DNA of 13,503 nucleotides from an uncultured Ignavibacteriales bacterium (GTDB taxonomy: Bacteria; Bacteroidota; Ignavibacteria; Ignavibacteriales; Ignavibacteriaceae): assembly GCA_903915485.1 (NCBI GenBank), contig CAIWTC010000462.1, forward strand, positions 1-13,503, read 5' to 3'. Numbering within the stretch: the first letter of the stretch is position 1; the number at the start of each line of letters is the position of its first letter. The translations under genes and the position numbers were made by a program. Below, one piece after another: positions 13,481-13,503 of this stretch. Below the pieces are notes generated by a model. That model saw only the letters and a list, made by a program, of their open reading frames with translations. It was not told the origin of the DNA and ran no database searches.

Positions 13481-13503
13481 ATTCTAAGTGTAAATTTCAC
13501 AAT

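Overview
The window reads as a piece of chromosome from a Gram-negative, AT-rich bacterium of the Bacteroidota/Chlorobiota group, most likely the Ignavibacteria. The main clue is the secreted protein at 1369-3390. It ends in a type IX secretion (Por) sorting domain opening with QNYPNPFNPSTTI, a wording I associate with Ignavibacteria and relatives. The outer-membrane patatin protein and the Lol-type permeases also imply a two-membrane envelope. No mobile elements, tRNA or rRNA genes, or CRISPR arrays were seen.

Left part (1-3426), plus strand unless stated: the 3' portion of a bacteriohemerythrin gene cut by the window edge, followed by a rho-independent terminator; a convergent atypical SDR-type NAD(P)-binding protein on the minus strand; a 209-base divergent spacer; then a large right-handed beta-helix protein with a signal peptide and a T9SS C-terminal sorting domain.

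Middle (3427-11378), all minus strand and tightly packed. In transcription order: rpmH (L34), rnpA (RNase P protein), yidD, yidC, a patatin-POTRA-Omp85 outer-membrane protein, and two FtsX/LolC-E-type permeases. Junctions are +3, -4, +20, +18, +95 and -4 bases. The first four genes are the classic rpmH-rnpA-yidD-yidC block. The last three extend it with envelope genes where many bacteria have mnmE. The 48-codon rpmH was read by eye from the minus strand.

Right part (11622-13503), also minus strand: an Alvin-type 2[4Fe-4S] ferredoxin, then 23 bases later a four-domain protein (DUF438, hemerythrin-like HHE, PAS_10, DUF2249). A strong 11-bp hairpin lies just upstream of the ferredoxin. With the bacteriohemerythrin at the left end, the window holds two non-heme di-iron proteins flanking housekeeping and envelope genes.

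The annotated genes are mostly recognisable families. The less ordinary points are the hairpin over the patatin start codon, the probable three-POTRA patatin porin fused into the rpmH-yidC transcription unit, the in-frame rpmH/rnpA junction, and the ferredoxin plus DUF438/HHE/PAS/DUF2249 pair. No wholly new system can be claimed from sequence alone.
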